Origin: Desulforapulum autotrophicum
Lineage (GTDB): Bacteria > Desulfobacterota > Desulfobacteria > Desulfobacterales > Desulfolunaceae
Direction: 5' to 3'
DNA: 64,000 bases
Assembly (NCBI GenBank): GCA_020723285.1
Contig: DYJE01000024.1
Coordinates: 17,733-81,732, forward strand
The notes under the pieces are model-generated. The model was not told the origin of the DNA. It saw only the letters and a program-made list of their open reading frames with translations, and did not search any database. This document shows positions 46,862-56,500 of the stretch, piece by piece (positions within the stretch are counted from its first letter, which is position 1; each line of letters begins with the position of its first letter). Made by a program: the position numbers and the translations under genes.

Positions 46862-47800
46862 ATGATCCACATTGAAGGCTTAACCAAATACTATCATGAC
46901 TTCTGCGCGGTCGATCATATCAGTCTCGACATCCGCAAAGGGGAAATCATAGGTCTTCTCGGACCCAACGGTGCCGGAAAAACAACGACTCTGAGAATGC
47001 TCACCGGCTATTTTCAACCCAGCTCGGGCACTATCCGCGTCAAGGATTTTTCCGTGTCGGAAAATCCCCTGGATGTCAAAAAATGTATCGGTTACCTCCC
47101 GGAATCGGCACCGCTATACCACAACATGCTCGTTTTTGATTATCTGCATTATGTCGCAGGCATCTGGGGCTACATCGACGATGCCCGCCTGTCGAGAATC
47201 CGAAAACTTTCCGATTTGTGCGGACTTGAAGACATCATGCACAAAACCATCGGTGAACTTTCAAAAGGCTTGAAACAGAGGGTCGGCATCGCACACGCCA
47301 TGATGAGCGATCCTGAAATCCTCATTCTTGACGAACCCACATCGGGCCTCGATCCGAACCAGATCGTGGAAATCCGTAAAATTATCAAGGAAATCGGCAA
47401 GGAAAAAACCATCATCCTTTCCACCCACATCCTGAGCGAGGCTGAAGCCACATGCGACAGGATCATCATCATCAACAAGGGTAAAATTGTTGCAGACGGC
47501 TCCACGGAAACCATCAGGCGGTCCCAGGACAGCGGCAGCACCATCACCGTAACGCTTAAAAACGCCTTGTTTCCAGAAGTGGAGCACGCCATGAAAGCCG
47601 TTCAAGGAGTCAGGGACATCCATAAAAAACCCTCGGAATCGGAAGATCTGCTCACCGTCGCCATCGCCTGTTCCGATGACAGGGATCTCCGTGAGGCGGT
47701 ATACACCATCATTAAAAACCATCCCTGGATCATCCTTGAGTTCCATCAGGAAAGCACGTCCCTTGAAAACATTTTCCGCAATCTGACCATGGAGAACTGA
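46862..47800 (+). CDS. ABC-2 transporter ATP-binding protein, GldA-like
   Basis: A 312-residue ATPase with Walker A GPNGAGKTTT, a signature region ELSKGLKQRVGIA, Walker B ILILDEPTSGLDPNQ and switch STHILSEAEA. The long C-terminal extension (residues 225-312) is typical of the NosF/GldA-type ATPases. It is the first gene of a four-gene unit with a permease, a GldG-like protein and a DUF4340 protein. GGAG precedes the ATG. In Bacteroidota the homologous GldAFG complex supports gliding; outside that phylum the transported substrate is unknown. Confidence 0.9.
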   Translation: MIHIEGLTKYYHDFCAVDHISLDIRKGEIIGLLGPNGAGKTTTLRMLTGYFQPSSGTIRVKDFSVSENPLDVKKCIGYLPESAPLYHNMLVFDYLHYVAGIWGYIDDARLSRIRKLSDLCGLEDIMHKTIGELSKGLKQRVGIAHAMMSDPEILILDEPTSGLDPNQIVEIRKIIKEIGKEKTIILSTHILSEAEATCDRIIIINKGKIVADGSTETIRRSQDSGSTITVTLKNALFPEVEHAMKAVQGVRDIHKKPSESEDLLTVAIACSDDRDLREAVYTIIKNHPWIILEFHQESTSLENIFRNLTMEN

Positions 47801-47801
47801 T

Positions 47802-48506
47802 ATGCAACAGGTTAAACACATCTTCAAGAAAGAGCTGAAAGACTATTTCACCTCCCCCATCGCCTATATCGTCATCACCATATTTCTTATGGTGACCGGC
47901 TGGTTTTTCTTCATGACCTTTTTCCTGAACAACCAGGCGAATCTCAGAAATTTTTACGGCCTGCTGCCTTTCACATTCGCTTTTGTGATCCCGGCCGTGA
48001 CCATGCGGCTTTTCTCCGAAGAAATGAGCATCGGTTCCTATGAAGTCCTCCTGACCATGCCTGTGTCCTTCAGGGATATCATTCTGGGAAAATTCCTCGC
48101 GGGTTCGGCTTTTGTGGCCGCCATGCTGCTTCCCACTCTGTCCTATCCCATCACCATCTCCTTTGTGGGCAATCTTGATCTTGGACCCATTTTCGGCGGG
48201 TATGTGGGCGCCATTCTTCTTGGCGCAGCCTACACGGCAGTGGGACTGTTCGCGTCCTCCCTCACACGCAACCAGATCGTGGCCTTCATCATCGGCCTTC
48301 TGATCTGCTTCTCCCTGACACTCATCGACAAGATGCTGCTCTTCTTTCCCGGTTCGGTGGTCAAAGTCATCGGCTACATCGGCGCGGATTACCATTTCCA
48401 GAACATCGCCAAAGGCATCCTGGATTCACGGGATATTCTGTACTTTGCCAGCCTGATATTCTTAGGACTGTACGGCACCGCACTTGCCATGGCTGAAAAG
48501 AAATAA
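47802..48506 (+). CDS. ABC-2 transporter permease, GldF-like
   Basis: A 234-residue inner-membrane protein with six hydrophobic helices, starting IFKKELKDYFTSPIAYIVITIF, the standard opening of GldF/ABC-2 permeases. It lies one base after the ATPase stop, with GGAGA inside the upstream 3' end as ribosome-binding site. Its stop is followed within 10 nt by the GldG-like start. It forms the membrane channel for the adjacent ATPase. Confidence 0.9.
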   Translation: MQQVKHIFKKELKDYFTSPIAYIVITIFLMVTGWFFFMTFFLNNQANLRNFYGLLPFTFAFVIPAVTMRLFSEEMSIGSYEVLLTMPVSFRDIILGKFLAGSAFVAAMLLPTLSYPITISFVGNLDLGPIFGGYVGAILLGAAYTAVGLFASSLTRNQIVAFIIGLLICFSLTLIDKMLLFFPGSVVKVIGYIGADYHFQNIAKGILDSRDILYFASLIFLGLYGTALAMAEKK

Positions 48507-48516
48507 GGAGCTCATC

Positions 48517-50679
48517 ATGAAAAAATCGGAAAAATACATCAAATTTCTGTCCTATCTTGTGGTTGTCATCCTGGTGAACCTCGTGGGTGCCACCGTGTTC
48601 TTCCGTCTGGACCTGACGGCAAGCCGGATGTTCTCGCTGTCGGACATCAGTGAAGAAGCTGTTTCAAGCTTAACCGAGCCCATGACCATCCATGTGTTTT
48701 TCACCGAAGATCTTCCGGCTCCATACAACACCAACCGAAGGCATCTCCAGGATCTCCTTACGGAATACGAACTTTCTGCCAACAAACGCTTCTTTCATTA
48801 CGAATTCCACGACATCTCCCCGGCGGCTGACGAGAATGACGCGTCCAGGAAAAACAAGGAAATGGCCGAAAGTTACGGCATCAATCCCGTCAATATACGC
48901 ATGATCGAGCAGGATGAGATGAAAGTCAAAAGCGCCTACATGGGCCTTGTCATCATTCATGGAGATCTGATTGAACGCATTCCCGCCCTCACCGATGTGG
49001 ACATGATCGAATACACCCTGACCACCCGAATGAAAAAAATGAACAACAAGATCAGCGTTCTCAACGGGCTTCAGAAAAACATCAGCGTCGATCTCATCAT
49101 GTCCTCCTCACTGAAACAGATGGGACCGGCCATGAGGCTTGACAATCTTCACACCATTCCTGAAAGTGTTGAAAACACGGTGAAAAAAATCAATGAAAAA
49201 AGCTACGGCAAACTGACCTACGCCTACCATGATCCGTCAGCCGACACAGCGGTGAAAGAGAAATTCGCCAAGAACAACATCCTCACCCTGAAATGGAACG
49301 CCATGGGTGCCACCATACCCGAAGGAGAAGGCAGTATCGGACTTGTGGTGTCCTACGGCGGAAAATCCGTGGACATTCAAGTGCTTCACGCGATGAACAT
49401 TCCCATCATCGGAACCCAGTATGAACTGGCCGGAATGGAAGACCTGGAAAACCAGATCAACGGAGCCATCGAATCCCTGGTGGACATCAACGAAAAGATC
49501 GGCTACCTGACCGACCACGGAACCCTCAACCGCCTGGGTTCAGGGAACCCCATGATGGGCGGCGGCCAGTCGGACATGAACAGTTTCAACACCCTCATCG
49601 CCCAGAATTATTCCGTGAAAGATGTCAATCTGGCAACCGACGGCATTCCAGGCGATATCAACAGCCTGATCATCGCCAACCCCACGGGGAATTTCACGGA
49701 TTACGAGCTGTTTCAGATCGACCAGGCCCTGATGTCCGGTAAAAACCTGGCCCTCTTTATCGATTCCTTCATGGAAGTCCAGCAGCAGAACAACCCCTTC
49801 GGGATGAACCAGGGTCCCGGATTCCAGCCCGTCGACACCGGTCTTTCAAAGCTCCTGGCCCATTACGGCCTGACCATCAGTCCCTCCTATGTGCTGGATG
49901 AAAACTGCTTCAAGCAGAACATGCAGCAGTTCGGCGGCGGCGAACGTTCCATTTATTTCGCTCCGCTGATCCAGAACGAAAACATCGACGACAGCCTGGA
50001 CTTCATGACCAACATCAAGGGTCTTGTCACCATGCGGATTTCCCCCATCACGGCGGATGAAGCGACCCTGTCCAAAATGGGCGTCAAAGCGGTTCCCCTG
50101 TTCACATCTTCTGACAAATCCTGGGAAATGAAAGACAATATCAACCTGAACCCCATGTTCATGGCTCCTCCCCGTGATGACGTTGAAAAGAAGAAATACA
50201 CCCTCGCCTACTACCTGGAAGGAACATTCACCAGCTATTTTGATGGCAAACCCGTTCCGGTGAAAGACGCCAATGTTGGTAAGGACGAAAATCCCGGTGA
50301 AACGAAACCTGCGGACCCTGCCCCAAACAGCATAAAAAACGAGGGCGGTTTCATCGCCAAAAGCAAACCCGCCAAGATTCTCCTGGTCTCTTCCGCTGAA
50401 ATGCTCAAGGACAGCATGCTTGACCAGGAAGGCCAGAGTCCCAACGCCACGTTTGTCTTAAACGCCATTGACGCGGTGAACGGCAAAAACGGAATCGCCC
50501 ATATGCGCAGCAAGAAGCAGGGTTTCAACCCCCTGGAACAGACCGGACCTCTGGCCAAAACAGCGCTGAAAGTGATCAACATCGCCGGGCTTCCCGTTCT
50601 CGTGGTTCTGTTCGGTGTGTTTGTGTGGATCCGCCGCAAGGCACGAAGAAAACAGATCCAGATGATGTTCGTCAAATAA
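48517..50679 (+). CDS. GldG-like ABC auxiliary protein (PF09822 type)
   Basis: A 720-residue membrane-anchored protein. One N-terminal helix (about 10-30) precedes a large extracytoplasmic region with TASRMFSLSDIS and the thioredoxin-like MTIHVFFTEDLPAPYNTNR. A second helix near the C terminus (about 690-710) is followed by a basic tail (RRKARRKQIQ). This is the ABC_transp_aux/GldG layout. Gly/Asn/Met/Gln-rich patches around residues 345-450 (MMGGGQSDMN, NNPFGMNQGPGFQ) are low in complexity. The start at 48517 follows AAGGAG; an earlier in-frame ATG at 48484 lies inside the permease gene. It works with the flanking permease and DUF4340 protein. Confidence 0.88.
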   Translation: MKKSEKYIKFLSYLVVVILVNLVGATVFFRLDLTASRMFSLSDISEEAVSSLTEPMTIHVFFTEDLPAPYNTNRRHLQDLLTEYELSANKRFFHYEFHDISPAADENDASRKNKEMAESYGINPVNIRMIEQDEMKVKSAYMGLVIIHGDLIERIPALTDVDMIEYTLTTRMKKMNNKISVLNGLQKNISVDLIMSSSLKQMGPAMRLDNLHTIPESVENTVKKINEKSYGKLTYAYHDPSADTAVKEKFAKNNILTLKWNAMGATIPEGEGSIGLVVSYGGKSVDIQVLHAMNIPIIGTQYELAGMEDLENQINGAIESLVDINEKIGYLTDHGTLNRLGSGNPMMGGGQSDMNSFNTLIAQNYSVKDVNLATDGIPGDINSLIIANPTGNFTDYELFQIDQALMSGKNLALFIDSFMEVQQQNNPFGMNQGPGFQPVDTGLSKLLAHYGLTISPSYVLDENCFKQNMQQFGGGERSIYFAPLIQNENIDDSLDFMTNIKGLVTMRISPITADEATLSKMGVKAVPLFTSSDKSWEMKDNINLNPMFMAPPRDDVEKKKYTLAYYLEGTFTSYFDGKPVPVKDANVGKDENPGETKPADPAPNSIKNEGGFIAKSKPAKILLVSSAEMLKDSMLDQEGQSPNATFVLNAIDAVNGKNGIAHMRSKKQGFNPLEQTGPLAKTALKVINIAGLPVLVVLFGVFVWIRRKARRKQIQMMFVK

Positions 50680-50719
50680 CATGAATTAACGGAAGACCTG
50701 TAATGATAAAGGTGACATC

Positions 50720-51697
50720 ATGAAAAACATCAAAAAAGAGTATCTCATTCTTGGAATGGCGATCGTTATCCTCTCAGCTTATCTGCTGTTACACAATGAG
50801 GGAGGGACCCCGGTGGATCTGCCCGTCCTTCCGGATATTTCAAAAACAGACATAGCAAAGGTCGAAATCGCCAAGGCCGGAAAAACACTGACCCTCATAA
50901 AGAAAGAATCGGGATGGGTGATCGGGGAAAACAGCCTCCCTGCGGACAGTGTCCAGGTCCGGGCCATGGTGGACAACATCAAGAATCTCAAACTCACGGC
51001 CCTTGTTTCCGAATCCGACGACTACTCCCGGTACGACCTGGATGACGAGCACAAAATCAAGGTGACCGCTTTCAGTAAAGATCAGATCGCCCGGACCTTC
51101 GATCTTGGAAAAACCGCGAGCTCATACCGCCATACGTTCATCAGGCTGGACAATGACAAACGGGTGTTCCACGCAGAACAGAACTTCAGGGAAGCGTTTG
51201 ACAAACCGGAAAACGATCTGACGGACAAAAAAGTTCTGGCCTGTGACGCGGAAACCATCACCCGTATCGAGGGTCATCTGGACAGCGCGTCATTCGGATA
51301 CACGAAAAAGAAAGAGACCGCGCAGGCAAACCCGGACGCGAAGACCGCCGACACACCGCAGAAGCCCGGCGAAAAATCACCTGACGCATCCTCACAAACC
51401 CGTGACATCTGGGCCGACATGGCCGGAAAAGAAATCGACAAGACAAAAATCTCTCAATTCCTGGGTCTGTTTTCAAACCTCACCTGTTCCGCCTATGTTA
51501 CGGGTTCGAAAAAAGAAGATTTCACAGGCCCGCAGATCCTGATCACACTGACCGGAGCGAAACCCCTTTCCCTCTCCATCTTCCCCAAAAAAGAGGGACA
51601 GGACGGGTATCCCGCCGTTTCCAGCGAAAATCCGTTCCCTTTCCTTCTTCCTGAGGAAAAGGTGGATGAAATCAAGAACAAACTGAGTGGTTTATAA
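50720..51697 (+). CDS. DUF4340 domain protein of the Gld-type ABC cluster
   Basis: A 325-residue protein with one N-terminal membrane helix (about 8-25) and a periplasmic repeat region. WVIGENSLPADSVQVRAMVDNIKNLKL is the core of DUF4340, which recurs after a charged Ala/Lys/Pro-rich insert (about 195-230). DUF4340 proteins are commonly encoded directly after GldG-like proteins and are presumed to complete that complex. It lies 40 nt after the GldG-like stop. A perfect 10-bp hairpin follows its stop. Confidence 0.85.
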   Translation: MKNIKKEYLILGMAIVILSAYLLLHNEGGTPVDLPVLPDISKTDIAKVEIAKAGKTLTLIKKESGWVIGENSLPADSVQVRAMVDNIKNLKLTALVSESDDYSRYDLDDEHKIKVTAFSKDQIARTFDLGKTASSYRHTFIRLDNDKRVFHAEQNFREAFDKPENDLTDKKVLACDAETITRIEGHLDSASFGYTKKKETAQANPDAKTADTPQKPGEKSPDASSQTRDIWADMAGKEIDKTKISQFLGLFSNLTCSAYVTGSKKEDFTGPQILITLTGAKPLSLSIFPKKEGQDGYPAVSSENPFPFLLPEEKVDEIKNKLSGL

Positions 51698-51710
51698 ACG
51701 CACTTCAGCC

Positions 51711-51734
51711 GTGACGGGCCATCCGGCCCGTCAC
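51711..51734 (+). terminator. Perfect 10-bp hairpin after the DUF4340 gene
   Basis: GTGACGGGCC (51711-51720) and GGCCCGTCAC (51725-51734) pair perfectly with loop ATCC. No T-run follows, so it may only attenuate read-through into the next gene, whose ATG is 31 nt further on. Confidence 0.5.
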
Positions 51735-51764
51735 GGTGAACATCCTTTCAGGGAGACACCCGCC

Positions 51765-53426
51765 ATGACAAAAAAAATACTGATTACCGGAGGTGTGGCC
51801 GGTGGGGCCACCGCCGCCGCACGAATCCGCAGACTGGATGAACACGCTGAAATCATACTTCTTGAACGTGGCGAATACATCTCTTTCGCCAACTGCGGCC
51901 TGCCGTATTACATCGGCGGGGCCATCAAAAAACGTGACGACCTCCTGGTCACAACCGCCGAGGATTTCACGGCCAGATACGCCATCGACATCCGGCCGTT
52001 CTCGGAAGTCACCGCCATTTTCCCCGATGAGAAAACCGTTGAAATCCGGCACGTCAAAACCGGCACGGTGTACCGAGAAACATACGATCATCTGATCCTG
52101 TCACCCGGAGCAGCCCCGCTGAAACCGCCCATCGACGGCATCGACGATGAACGGATTTTCACGTTGAGGAACATCCCCGACACGGACCGGATCAAAACCT
52201 TTGTGGACACCCGATCTCCGAAATCAGCCGTGGTGGTGGGCGGCGGTTTCATCGGCCTTGAAATGGCTGAAAACCTCGCACATCGCGGGATTAAAGTGAC
52301 TATCGTCGAAATGGCCGATCAGGTGATGACGCCCATAGACTATGAAATGGCCCATCTGGTTCACAGCCATCTGAAACGCAAAAATGTGACGCTTTTTCTG
52401 AACAACGGAGTCAAGCGGTTTTTACCCAAACCCGAAGGGATCGGTGTTGAAACCAAGGAAGGCAACGTCATCCTCTGCGACATGGTTCTCTTTTCAGCAG
52501 GCGTCAGGCCGGAAAACAAGCTGGCCATGGATGCGGGCCTGACCGTGGGCGAGCGTGGCTGTATAGCCGTCAACGATGCTCTTCAGACATCCGACCCCCT
52601 GATTTACGCAGTGGGAGACGCCATCGAAACACGGGATTTCATCACCGGCGCAGCAACCATGATCCCACTCGCCGGACCTGCCAACAAACAAGGCCGGATT
52701 GCGGCAGACAATGTCACGGGCCGAAGGACGCCGTTCAAAGGAGCCCTTGGGACAGCGGTGGCCAAGGTGTTCGATCTGACGGTCGCCTCCACGGGAAAAA
52801 ATGAAAAATCGCTGAAATCCCAGAACGTTCCGTATAAAAAAAGCTACACCACCTCCGGGTCCCACGCGTCGTATTACCCCGGTTCAGAAAGTATGAGCAT
52901 CAAGCTTTTGTTCTCGCCCTCAAACGGGAAGATCTTGGGTGCCCAGATCGTCGGGGGAAAAGGCGTGGACAAACGCATCGACGTCATCGCCACGGCCATC
53001 AGAGGCGGTCTGACCGTCTACGACCTGGAGGAACTGGAACTGGCCTATGCCCCGCCCTATTCGTCGGCTAAAGATCCGGTCAATGTGGCGGGTTTCGTGG
53101 CTGCCAACATCCTTAAAGGCGATGTGGAAACGGTGTATCCCGAAGACCTTCACAGGCTTGATTCTTCGAATCATGTGATCGTGGATTTGAGGACACCTTT
53201 TGAAGTGAAGCATTTCGGAGCGTTGAAAAACGCCGTGAACATCCCGGTGGATGACCTCAGAACCCGATTGAGCGAGCTGGACAGAAACAAAACATATGTT
53301 CTTTACTGCGCCGTGGGATTACGGGGTTATATCGCATACCGGATTCTCACCCAGCACGGGTTCAAAGCGAAAAATCTCAGCGGCGGCATGACACTGTGCG
53401 GTCATTGCGGCGATCTCCTTGCCTGA
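51765..53426 (+). CDS. CoA-disulfide reductase-like FAD oxidoreductase fused to rhodanese
   Basis: A 553-residue flavoenzyme. It has an FAD Rossmann motif (GGVAGGATAAARIRRL), the redox Cys44 in SFANCGLPYY, an NAD(P)-binding GGGFIGLEMAENLA, and the pyridine-nucleotide disulfide reductase dimerisation domain. A C-terminal rhodanese domain (about 460-550) has its Cys in LYCAVGLRG. This is the CoADR-RHD/Npsr architecture, which reduces CoA disulfides, persulfides or polysulfide with NAD(P)H and fits a sulfur-metabolising anaerobe. The start at 51765 has GGGAG upstream and coincides with the family start. The gene ends with a Rho-independent terminator. Confidence 0.92.
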   Translation: MTKKILITGGVAGGATAAARIRRLDEHAEIILLERGEYISFANCGLPYYIGGAIKKRDDLLVTTAEDFTARYAIDIRPFSEVTAIFPDEKTVEIRHVKTGTVYRETYDHLILSPGAAPLKPPIDGIDDERIFTLRNIPDTDRIKTFVDTRSPKSAVVVGGGFIGLEMAENLAHRGIKVTIVEMADQVMTPIDYEMAHLVHSHLKRKNVTLFLNNGVKRFLPKPEGIGVETKEGNVILCDMVLFSAGVRPENKLAMDAGLTVGERGCIAVNDALQTSDPLIYAVGDAIETRDFITGAATMIPLAGPANKQGRIAADNVTGRRTPFKGALGTAVAKVFDLTVASTGKNEKSLKSQNVPYKKSYTTSGSHASYYPGSESMSIKLLFSPSNGKILGAQIVGGKGVDKRIDVIATAIRGGLTVYDLEELELAYAPPYSSAKDPVNVAGFVAANILKGDVETVYPEDLHRLDSSNHVIVDLRTPFEVKHFGALKNAVNIPVDDLRTRLSELDRNKTYVLYCAVGLRGYIAYRILTQHGFKAKNLSGGMTLCGHCGDLLA

Positions 53427-53445
53427 TTCTGTTTGTTTAAAAAAG

Positions 53446-53475
53446 AAGCCTGCGGCTTGTCCCAGGCTTTTTTTT
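53446..53475 (+). terminator. Rho-independent terminator
   Basis: AAGCCTG (53446-53452) pairs with CAGGCTT (53463-53469) around a 10-nt loop, and the T-run extends to 53475. It ends the CoADR-rhodanese unit 40 nt before the formate dehydrogenase start. Confidence 0.85.
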
Positions 53476-53515
53476 ATTGTATGTCTTTAGCTTCATTTTT
53501 TAGAGGAGACATACC

Positions 53516-56500
53516 ATGGTTAAACTGGAGATCAACGGCATCACCGTCGAAGCGGAAGAATCCCAAACCCTTCTCGATGTCATTCGCGAACACAGGCTGG
53601 CTGCCATTCCCACCCTGTGTCAGTTCAAGGATCATAGCCCGTTCGCGTCCTGCTCCCTGTGCGTCGTCGACGTAAAGGGCGCGCCCAATCTGAAACGGAC
53701 CTGCGCCACCCCGGTCACGAACGGCATGGTGGTCACCACGGAAACCCCGCAGGTGATGAAAGCCCGGCAGACCAACCTGGAACTCCTTCTTTCCAACCAC
53801 AAGGCCGATTGTTACGCCCCGTGCCGGCTCGCCTGTCCTGCCGGGGTGGACATTCAGGGTTACATCGCCCTCAGCCGGCGCGGCCTGTACTCGGAAGCCA
53901 TCCGCATGATCAAGGAAACCAACCCCCTTCCCATGGTCTGCGGCAAAGTCTGCGCCAAACCCTGTGAAGACCGGTGCCGGAGAAACTTCATCGACTCGCC
54001 GGTGGACATCAAAAACATCAAACGCTATGCCGCGGCAAAAGACCTTGAGGCTAACGGTGCCTATACCACGCCCCTTCCCGGCCCCGAAACCGGCAAACAT
54101 GTGGCCGTCATCGGCAGCGGACCTGCAGGTCTTTCCGCCGCCTTTTTCCTGAGGAAGAAAGGCCATGCCGTCACCATCTTTGAAATGATGCCCAAAGCCG
54201 GCGGCATGATGCGTTACGGCATCCCCGAATACCGTCTGCCCAAAGCCGATCTTCAAACCGAGATCGACTCCATTATAAACATGGGCGTCAGCATCGAGTT
54301 CAACAAAAAACTGGGTATGGATTTCACGTTCGACAGCCTCAAGGCCCAGGGTTTTAACGCCATTTTCGTGGGCATCGGCGCACAGCTTGGAAGCGACGCA
54401 CGGACAAGCGGTGGAGATCTTGACGGCGTGATTCAGGGCGTGGATTTCCTTCGTGACGTGAGTCTGGGTATCGCACCGAAACTTTCGGGCAAAGTTTTCG
54501 TGGTGGGAGGCGGGAACACCGCCATCGACGCAGCCAGGACCGCCCTCCGCTATGGGGCGTCCTCGGTGTCCATCGTCTACCGGAGGACCGAGGCGGAAAT
54601 GCCTGCGGCTGTTGAGGAAATCCATGACGCCAAAGAAGAGAACATCCGGCTCATGCTGCTCACCAACCCCGTGGAGTATCTGGGGGATAACGGGAAACTC
54701 ACGGCGGTGAGGCTGGTAAAAATGGGCCTTGCCGAGCCCGACAGCTCGGGCAGAAGACGGCCAGTGGTCATCGAGGGCAGTGAATACGACGAGCCTGTGG
54801 ATACGGTGATCGAGGCCATCGGTCAACGCGTGGACACCTCGAACCTGGAAGACATGAAACTCACCCGCTGGAATTCCATCGCCGCAGACGATAAAACCTT
54901 CGCCACAAACGTGGACGGCGTGTTCGCAGGAGGCGACGCCGTCTCCGGCCCGTCCATCATCATTTCCGCCGTGGCCCATGGCCGGAAAGCAGCCCATGCC
55001 ATGGATCTTTATCTGTCGGGCCGGACAATCACCCCGGAAAACCTGTTTTCCTTTTATATGGCCAAGGAAGACTTCGGGGTTCTCGGCCGGGAGGACTTCA
55101 GCGACCATCCTGTCGTGGAGCGGATCGACATCCAGAAGGCCGACACATCACGGCGTGTAACCTCTTTCGAAGAAGTGGAACTGGGTTTTTCCGATGAAGA
55201 CAACCAGAAAGAAACCGCCCGATGCCTGGAATGCGGTTGCCAGGACGTTCTTAACTGCAAACTCAAGGAATATTCCGCCGAATACGCAGCCGACAAACAC
55301 CGGTTCATTTTCCATCCGGTGAAAGAGACGCCTTTTTCAAAGGTGGCTCCCCTTTACCCCATTGAAAAAGACAACCCGTTCATCATCCGGAATTTCGCCA
55401 AATGCATTCTCTGCGGCCAGTGTGTCCAGGCCTGCCGTGAAGTCCAGGTGAATGACGCCATCGATTTCGGATACCGTGGCGTCAAGGCCAAAATCATCGC
55501 CCGTGGCGACATGCCCCTTAAAGATTCGGACTGCGTGTTCTGCGGTGAATGCGTCCAGGTCTGCCCGGTGGGCGCTTTGACGGAAAAAAACGTGATCTAC
55601 CGGGGTGAACCCTTTGAAGAAAAAACCGTGAAATCCACCTGCACTTACTGCGGCGTGGGTTGCCAGATCGATGTCCACGTCAAGGCGGACCGGGTGATGC
55701 GGATCACAGGAAATGAAGACAGCGCCCCCAACCACGGAAGCCTCTGCGTCAAAGGGCGGTACGGATTCGATTTCATCGCGTCTGAAGAACGTCTGAAATC
55801 ACCGATGATCAGGGAGAACGGTGCGTTCCGCGAAGCGTCCTGGGACGAAGCCCTGACACTTGTTGCGGATCGTCTGACCGCCATCAAAACTGAAAGCGGT
55901 CCTTTAAGCATCGGCGTTCTCACATCCGCACGCATCACCAACGAAGAAAACTATGTGGTCCAGAAATTCGCACGGGGGGTATTGAAGACCAACAACCTGG
56001 ATCACTGCGCCCGTCTCTGACACAGCTCCACTGTAGCCGGTCTGGCTGCAAGTTTCGGCAGCGGTGCCATGACAAACCCCATCGCGGACATCGAGAAAGC
56101 CGACGTCATTCTCATCACCGGTTCCAATATCACGGAAAACCACCCCGTGATCTCAACCTATGTGAAACGTGCGGTGATGTTCAAAGGAACCAGGCTCATC
56201 GTGGCGGATCCCCGGAAAATCAGAATTGCGTCTTTAGCAAGCTCGTGGCTGAGGCCCCATCCCGGAACTGACGTGGCCTGGATCAACGGCATCATGCATG
56301 TGATCATCAAGGAAGGACTCGAAAACAAAGCGTTTATAGAAACCCGCTGTGAAGACTTCGAGTCCCTTAAAAAAAGCGTGGAAACGTTCACGCCGGAAAC
56401 CGTGGAAAAAATCACCGGCATTCCGGCGGCTGACATTATCGACGCAGCCCGTCTCTACGCAAAAGCGAAAGCCGCGTCCATCCTTTACTGCATGGGCATC

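Noticed and set aside
53474..55108. 544-codon open frame on the minus strand
   Set aside because: It is the shadow of the formate dehydrogenase gene, with a similar His/Gly/Phe-rich nonsense composition.
56018..56068. Stop codon and new start read as a frameshift or two genes
   Set aside because: The frame is the same on both sides, the flanking residues match the FdhF Sec site, and a SECIS hairpin follows; selenocysteine explains it better.
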